A DNA stretch of 16,376 bases. Origin: an uncultured Lachnospiraceae bacterium. Lineage in GTDB: Bacteria > Bacillota > Clostridia > Lachnospirales > Lachnospiraceae. Within the stretch, counting starts at the first letter, position 1. Every line of letters starts with the position of its first letter. The stretch lies in NCBI GenBank assembly GCA_959022495.1, contig CAUEYX010000055.1, forward strand, positions 1 through 16,376, written 5' to 3'. Below are positions 13,161 through 16,376 of this stretch, piece by piece. The notes under the pieces are model-generated. The model made no database searches and was not told where the DNA came from. It saw only the letters and a program-made list of their open reading frames with translations. Position numbers and translations under genes: made by a program.

Positions 13161-13586
13161 ATGAAAAAATTTATCGAAGAATTTAAAGCATTTGCCCTTC
13201 GTGGGAACATGATGGACATGGCAGTCGGTGTAATCATCGGCGGCGGTTTTACCGGGATTGTAAACTCATTGACAAATAACTTTATCAATCCTGTCCTAAA
13301 TTTTGTGACAGGGGCAGAGACATACAGCCTCAAAGCTGTGGCGGGATTTGGATCTGCATTTGTTTCCGACCTGGTAAACTTTATTATCCTTGCGTTTATT
13401 CTGTTCTGTATGCTTAAGGGCATCAATAAGCTGATGACTCTGGGGCAGAAAAAGGAAGAGCCGGCAGCTCCGACGACAAAGAAATGTCCGTTCTGCTTGA
13501 GTGAGATCCCCCTTGAGGCCACACGCTGCCCGCACTGCACATCTGTGATTGCGGAGAAAAAAGAGGAAGCAGCGGCGGAAGCGTAA
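13161..13586 (+). CDS. mscL: Large-conductance mechanosensitive channel with C-terminal zinc ribbon
   Basis: This 141-residue protein is a stretch-activated channel that releases solutes on hypo-osmotic shock. The N-terminal amphipathic helix FIEEFKAFALRGNMMDMAVG is followed by the pore helix with VIIGGGFTGIVNSLTNNFINP at about 24-44, then a periplasmic loop and the second helix at about 68-90. The usual charged C-terminal helix bundle is shortened. In its place is a zinc-ribbon-like module with C109-x2-C112 and C123-x2-C126, ending in a KKEEAAAEA tail. From memory this ribbon recurs in clostridial MscL, but its function is not established. AAGGAGAGAG precedes the ATG at 13161; an upstream ATG at 13086 lies in the promoter. 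A strong terminator follows, so it is probably monocistronic. Confidence 0.95.
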   Translation: MKKFIEEFKAFALRGNMMDMAVGVIIGGGFTGIVNSLTNNFINPVLNFVTGAETYSLKAVAGFGSAFVSDLVNFIILAFILFCMLKGINKLMTLGQKKEEPAAPTTKKCPFCLSEIPLEATRCPHCTSVIAEKKEEAAAEA

Positions 13587-13619
13587 CTGTATAGGAAAAA
13601 CTGGAAAAAATAGGAAGAG

Positions 13620-13663
13620 AAGAGTTCTGTCGGCGAATGTTGCGCCGGGGGAACTCTTTTTTT
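13620..13663 (+). terminator. Intrinsic terminator after mscL
   Basis: AAGAGTTC (13620-13627) pairs perfectly with GAACTCTT (13651-13658), with GGCG/CGCC pairing inside, and the T-run continues to 13663. This is a textbook terminator 33 nt after the mscL stop. Confidence 0.9.
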
Positions 13664-13672
13664 GAATTATGC

Positions 13673-13701
13673 TTGTCAATTTTCATGAGGTTCTATACAA
13701 T
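13673..13701 (+). promoter_or_regulatory. Promoter of the NhaC-family antiporter gene
   Basis: TTGTCA (13673-13678), a 17-bp spacer and TACAAT (13696-13701). It starts just after the mscL terminator and 34 nt before the antiporter start codon. Confidence 0.7.
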
Positions 13702-13734
13702 ATAAAGAAATACATAAGGAATGGAGAGTACAAT

Positions 13735-15261
13735 ATGGACGGTTCAATGTTTATCGGAACTTGGTGGGCGTTAGTCCCGCCTCTTTTGGCGATCATCCTC
13801 GCGCTGGTTACAAAGGAAGTATACAGTTCCCTTTTTATCGGTGTGGCGGTGGGCGCCCTGCTGTACAGCGGCTTCCACCCATGGAATGCGTTTGTGAATT
13901 TCTTTGATATCATGAAGAACAGCATGAATCTGAATATCCTGATCTTTGACGTACTGCTGGGTATGATCATCGTGCTCATGGCGAAGTCGGGAGGCTCCGG
14001 TGCCTATGGAAGGTGGGCGGGAACGAAGATCAAGTCAAAGAGGAGCGCGCTCCTGGCAACAACAGGACTCGGTGTCCTGATCTTTGTGGATGATTATTTC
14101 AACTGTCTGACCGTGGGTTCTGTAATGCGCCCGGTGACAGACCGCTACAAAGTATCCAGGGCAAAGCTGGCGTACATTATCGACGCCACGGCTGCTCCGG
14201 TCTGCATCATCGCGCCGATCTCAAGCTGGGCGGCGGCAGTCAACTCCTATGTGCCGGAGGACGCGGGAATCAGCGGATTTCAGCTCTTTCTCAATACGAT
14301 CCCCTATAATCTGTATGCGATCCTTACTCTTGTGATGGTGCTCTTTATCTCGATCACAGCGTTTGACTTCGGCCTGATGAAGAAGCATGAGGATAACGCT
14401 GCGAAAGGCGACCTCTTTACAAGCGGAGCCGAGGAGTTTGAGCAGGTGTCCGAAGAGGCGGTTAACAAGAACGGAAGGGTTCTGGATCTGGTTCTTCCTG
14501 TGGCAGTACTCATCGTCTCTGCCATCGGAGCTATGATTTACACAGGATATCTCGGCGGAGCGACGGACATCATCACGGCATTTTCCGGATGTGACGCTGA
14601 GACCAGCCTGATCTTTGCCACTATGGTGACGATTTTCTTTATGGTGCTTTTGTATCTTCCGAGAAAGGTTGTGACATTCAAAGGCTTTATGGACAGTCTC
14701 GTGGAAGGATTCAAACTCATGATCCCCGCGGTCACGATCCTGATTTTTGCATGGTCACTTAAAGGAATGGGTGACGCTCTCGGGCTTGCGGATTTCGTGG
14801 GACATGTGGTGGGAGACAATGCCTCAGCGAGCATCTTTATCCCGGCAGTTCTGTTCGCGGCGGCGGTGTTCCTGTCGTTTTCCACAGGCACATCATGGGG
14901 AACATTTGCAATCCTGGTGCCGATCGCCACAAGTATGTTTACGGGAAGTGCCAATATGCAGATGATGATCATCTCTGTATCCGCGGTACTGGCGGGAGCA
15001 GTGTGCGGCGACCATGTATCACCGATCTCGGATACAACAGTCATGTCCTCGGCCGGTGCGCAGAGCAACCACATCAATCATGTGTCCACTCAGATGCAGT
15101 ATGCGGCGATCGTGGCGGTAATCTGCTTCTTCGGCTATATCCTTGCCGGAGTGGTACATATCTGGTGGGTTGTCCTGGGAGTGAGCCTGCTCGTTCTCAT
15201 TGGGGTGCTTACCGCTATGAAGATCGTACTTGATAAGAGACAGGAGAAAAATCATGCGTGA
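13735..15261 (+). CDS. NhaC family Na+/H+ antiporter
   Basis: This 508-residue polytopic membrane protein has about 11-13 helices. It matches the NhaC superfamily (COG1757). Characteristic stretches are VDDYFNCLTVGSVMRPVTDR near 121-140, followed by AYIIDATAAPVCIIAPISSW, then FSTGTSWGTFAILVPIATSM at about 382-401 and CGDHVSPISDTTVMSSAGAQ near 423-442. Members exchange Na+ for H+, or in some cases (MleN-like) organic acids with Na+, so the exact substrate is uncertain. The start at 13735 is preferred because GGAG precedes it at about 8 nt and the protein then begins MDGSMFIGTWWALVPP. A ~50-residue polar segment (about 222-260) interrupts the membrane part. It overlaps the following peptidase gene by 8 nt, so the two are translationally coupled. 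Confidence 0.92.
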   Translation: MDGSMFIGTWWALVPPLLAIILALVTKEVYSSLFIGVAVGALLYSGFHPWNAFVNFFDIMKNSMNLNILIFDVLLGMIIVLMAKSGGSGAYGRWAGTKIKSKRSALLATTGLGVLIFVDDYFNCLTVGSVMRPVTDRYKVSRAKLAYIIDATAAPVCIIAPISSWAAAVNSYVPEDAGISGFQLFLNTIPYNLYAILTLVMVLFISITAFDFGLMKKHEDNAAKGDLFTSGAEEFEQVSEEAVNKNGRVLDLVLPVAVLIVSAIGAMIYTGYLGGATDIITAFSGCDAETSLIFATMVTIFFMVLLYLPRKVVTFKGFMDSLVEGFKLMIPAVTILIFAWSLKGMGDALGLADFVGHVVGDNASASIFIPAVLFAAAVFLSFSTGTSWGTFAILVPIATSMFTGSANMQMMIISVSAVLAGAVCGDHVSPISDTTVMSSAGAQSNHINHVSTQMQYAAIVAVICFFGYILAGVVHIWWVVLGVSLLVLIGVLTAMKIVLDKRQEKNHA

Positions 15262-15946
15262 CCATTCTGTCAAGGACGGGGAACAGCAGAATACGGGCCG
15301 GGTTCTGATCCGCGCGCCGTATATCGACCAGACTGGCACGTATCCAACCGGGTGCGAGAGCGTATCTGCTGTGATGCTGCTCCGCTTCCTGGGAGTAGAT
15401 ATTACGGTGGACGAGTTTATAGAGAAATATCTGGAGAAACAAGGATTTGAACAGCGGGACGGGGTGCTTTATGGCCCCGACCCCCGTAACTGTTTCTGTG
15501 GGAGCCCATATGATGAGGATTCCTTCGGGTGCTATGCGCCGGTGATCATCCGGGCATTGAACAGAGCGTTCGCCGATATGTCCAAAGAAAAAGAACCGGA
15601 AAATGGCTGTGTAGCAGTGGATGAGACCGGCACGCCCACAGAAGAACTTCTCCGCCGCTATATTGACAAAGGAATGCCCGTCATCTACTGGGCGTGCATC
15701 AATATGCGTGAGCCGATTATCGGCCCCAAGTGGAGACTTCTTGATACAGGAGATGAATTTACCTGGGTGTCCAATGAACACTGTATGCTGCTCGTAGGAT
15801 ATGACAATGAAGGATATTACTTCAATGATCCCTATGAAGGGAATGGAGTGATCCGCCATCCCCGGGAGGTTGTAGAGAAGCGGCATGATGCGCAGTATAT
15901 GCAGGCAGTGGGGATTAAAAGGCGGGAGCGAAAAAGATTTGGCTGA
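15254..15946 (+). CDS. C39-like (papain-fold) cysteine peptidase family protein
   Basis: This 230-residue soluble protein has no signal peptide or membrane segment. It resembles the Peptidase_C39_2 type. A catalytic cysteine context, TYPTGCESVSAVMLLRFLG with C34, is near the N-terminus. The second half carries NEHCMLLVGYD with H176, then GYYFNDPYEG (N191/D192) as the third site residue. This Cys-His-Asp/Asn order and spacing is the family pattern. AGGAG lies 7 nt before the ATG, inside the antiporter gene, and the genes overlap by 8 nt. Most C39_2 proteins I know are exported or membrane-linked; this one appears cytosolic. It might process or sense a peptide related to the transporter, or be a non-peptidase amide hydrolase. 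The function is not established. Confidence 0.75.
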   Translation: MRDHSVKDGEQQNTGRVLIRAPYIDQTGTYPTGCESVSAVMLLRFLGVDITVDEFIEKYLEKQGFEQRDGVLYGPDPRNCFCGSPYDEDSFGCYAPVIIRALNRAFADMSKEKEPENGCVAVDETGTPTEELLRRYIDKGMPVIYWACINMREPIIGPKWRLLDTGDEFTWVSNEHCMLLVGYDNEGYYFNDPYEGNGVIRHPREVVEKRHDAQYMQAVGIKRRERKRFG

Positions 15947-15977
15947 ATGAACAGCCCGCTTATGAATAGAACATAGA

Positions 15978-16017
15978 AAACAGCACCTCTGCTCAGCTCA
16001 AGATGGAGGTGCTGTTT
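15978..16017. terminator. Terminator after the C39-like gene, possibly bidirectional
   Basis: AAACAGCACCTC (15978-15989) pairs perfectly with GAGGTGCTGTTT (16006-16017), a 12-bp stem with a 16-nt loop. On the plus strand TTTCTGGTT follows; on the minus strand the sequence ends TGTTTTCTAT. It can serve both the peptidase gene and the minus-strand tRNA unit. Confidence 0.75.
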
Positions 16018-16087
16018 CTGGTTACTGATAACTGTGCCGGAAGCGGATAAATCCGCTCTGGCGTATTGTCCTGCCAGGGACAATCGA

Positions 16088-16160
16088 TGGAGTATACGGG
16101 ATTCGAACCCGTGGCCTCCACAATGCGAATGTGGCGCGCTCCCAGCTGCGCTAATACCCC
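16088..16160 (-). tRNA. tRNA-Ala (anticodon CGC)
   Basis: A full 73-nt cloverleaf is present. The acceptor GGGGUAU pairs with AUACUCC and has the G3:U70 pair that marks alanine tRNAs. The anticodon stem CCACA/UGUGG closes the loop UUCGCAU, giving anticodon CGC. The T-arm is ACGGG-UUCGAAU-CCCGU, with discriminator A73. CCA is not encoded. It lies 10 nt after tRNA-Val in the same transcript. Confidence 0.95.
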
Positions 16161-16170
16161 AAAACGACGA

Positions 16171-16243
16171 TGGAAACAACGGGGCTCGAACCCATGACCT
16201 CCCGCTAGTCAGGCGAGCGCTCTCCCAGCTGAGCTATGTTTCC
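16171..16243 (-). tRNA. tRNA-Val (anticodon GAC)
   Basis: A full 73-nt cloverleaf is present. The acceptor GGAAACA pairs with UGUUUCC. The D-arm is GCUC-AGCUGGGA-GAGC. The anticodon stem CUCGC/GCGGG (one U-G) closes CUGACUA, giving anticodon GAC. The T-arm is AUGGG-UUCGAGC-CCCGU, with discriminator A73. CCA is not encoded, so a CCA-adding enzyme is needed. It is the first of two tRNAs read leftwards. Confidence 0.95.
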
Positions 16244-16256
16244 ACATCCGAGGTTT

Positions 16257-16285
16257 ATTATAGCACTCTTGCGGAAAAAAGTATA
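16257..16285 (-). promoter_or_regulatory. Promoter of the tRNA pair
   Basis: On the minus strand TGCTATAAT is an extended -10 (TATAAT at 16262-16257). The -35 at 17 bp (TATACT, 16285-16280) is weak. Transcription would start about 7 nt before tRNA-Val. The remaining T/A-rich end of the window (16286-16376) shows no other feature. Confidence 0.6.
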
Positions 16286-16376
16286 GACTTAATTCATCTT
16301 TTTTTAACGCTGGTTTTTCTGAAGTTATTTTTCAAACTAAATTCCACCCTTGCTACTTTAGAAGTGGAAGTTACTC

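Noticed and set aside
14538..15077. 179-codon minus-strand frame opposite the NhaC gene, and a similar 223-codon frame at 15215-15886
   Set aside because: They are antisense to well-supported genes and match no family I know; these are codon-bias shadows.
1..16376. CRISPR array, prophage genes, transposase or integrase
   Set aside because: I saw no spaced direct repeats and no recombinase, transposase or phage structural gene anywhere in the window.

Overview
The window looks like chromosome from a Lachnospiraceae-type clostridial gut Firmicute. The reasons are strong AGGAGG ribosome binding sites, moderate GC, a SufC/SufB-only Fe-S gene pair, a TPP riboswitch driving thiamine salvage genes, a zinc-ribbon MscL, and tRNA genes without encoded CCA. 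The family assignment is an inference from gene style, not a database result.

Layout. Positions 1-349 hold no convincing gene but contain a ~306-bp unit (40-345) bounded by imperfect terminal inverted repeats. A YeiH-family membrane transporter (minus strand) and a LysR-type regulator (plus strand) then diverge from an AT-rich intergenic region containing a perfect 10-bp inverted repeat. Each transcript has an unusual structured leader: tandem CAGG-loop hairpins for yeiH, and an attenuator-like chain ending in a terminator for lysR. After lysR comes an overlapping ATPase/scaffold pair of the minimal SUF (SmsC/SmsB-like) type. A minus-strand unit follows: YbaK-type deacylase, then glycerol kinase, both read from an extended -10 promoter near 6512.

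The centre (6600-11890) is a thiamine salvage locus: thiW (S component for thiazole uptake), a TPP riboswitch with terminator, thiM, thiE, a HAD phosphatase, thiD and cytX (predicted hydroxymethylpyrimidine transporter). De novo genes (thiC, thiG, thiF, thiH) are absent. The locus therefore imports thiazole and pyrimidine moieties, phosphorylates them (ThiM, ThiD) and joins them (ThiE). The HAD enzyme may act on thiamine phosphate. The riboswitch lies inside the unit, so it gates thiM onwards but not thiW. thiW has its own promoter, an early terminator and a separate structured leader.

The right part carries a membrane-anchored XRE regulator with six predicted membrane segments, MscL with a C-terminal zinc ribbon, an NhaC-family antiporter overlapping a C39-like cysteine peptidase, and two minus-strand tRNA genes, Val(GAC) then Ala(CGC). 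Most genes are familiar. The parts most worth follow-up are the untranslated leaders (yeiH, lysR, thiW), the 306-bp repeat-bounded unit, and the NhaC/peptidase pair.
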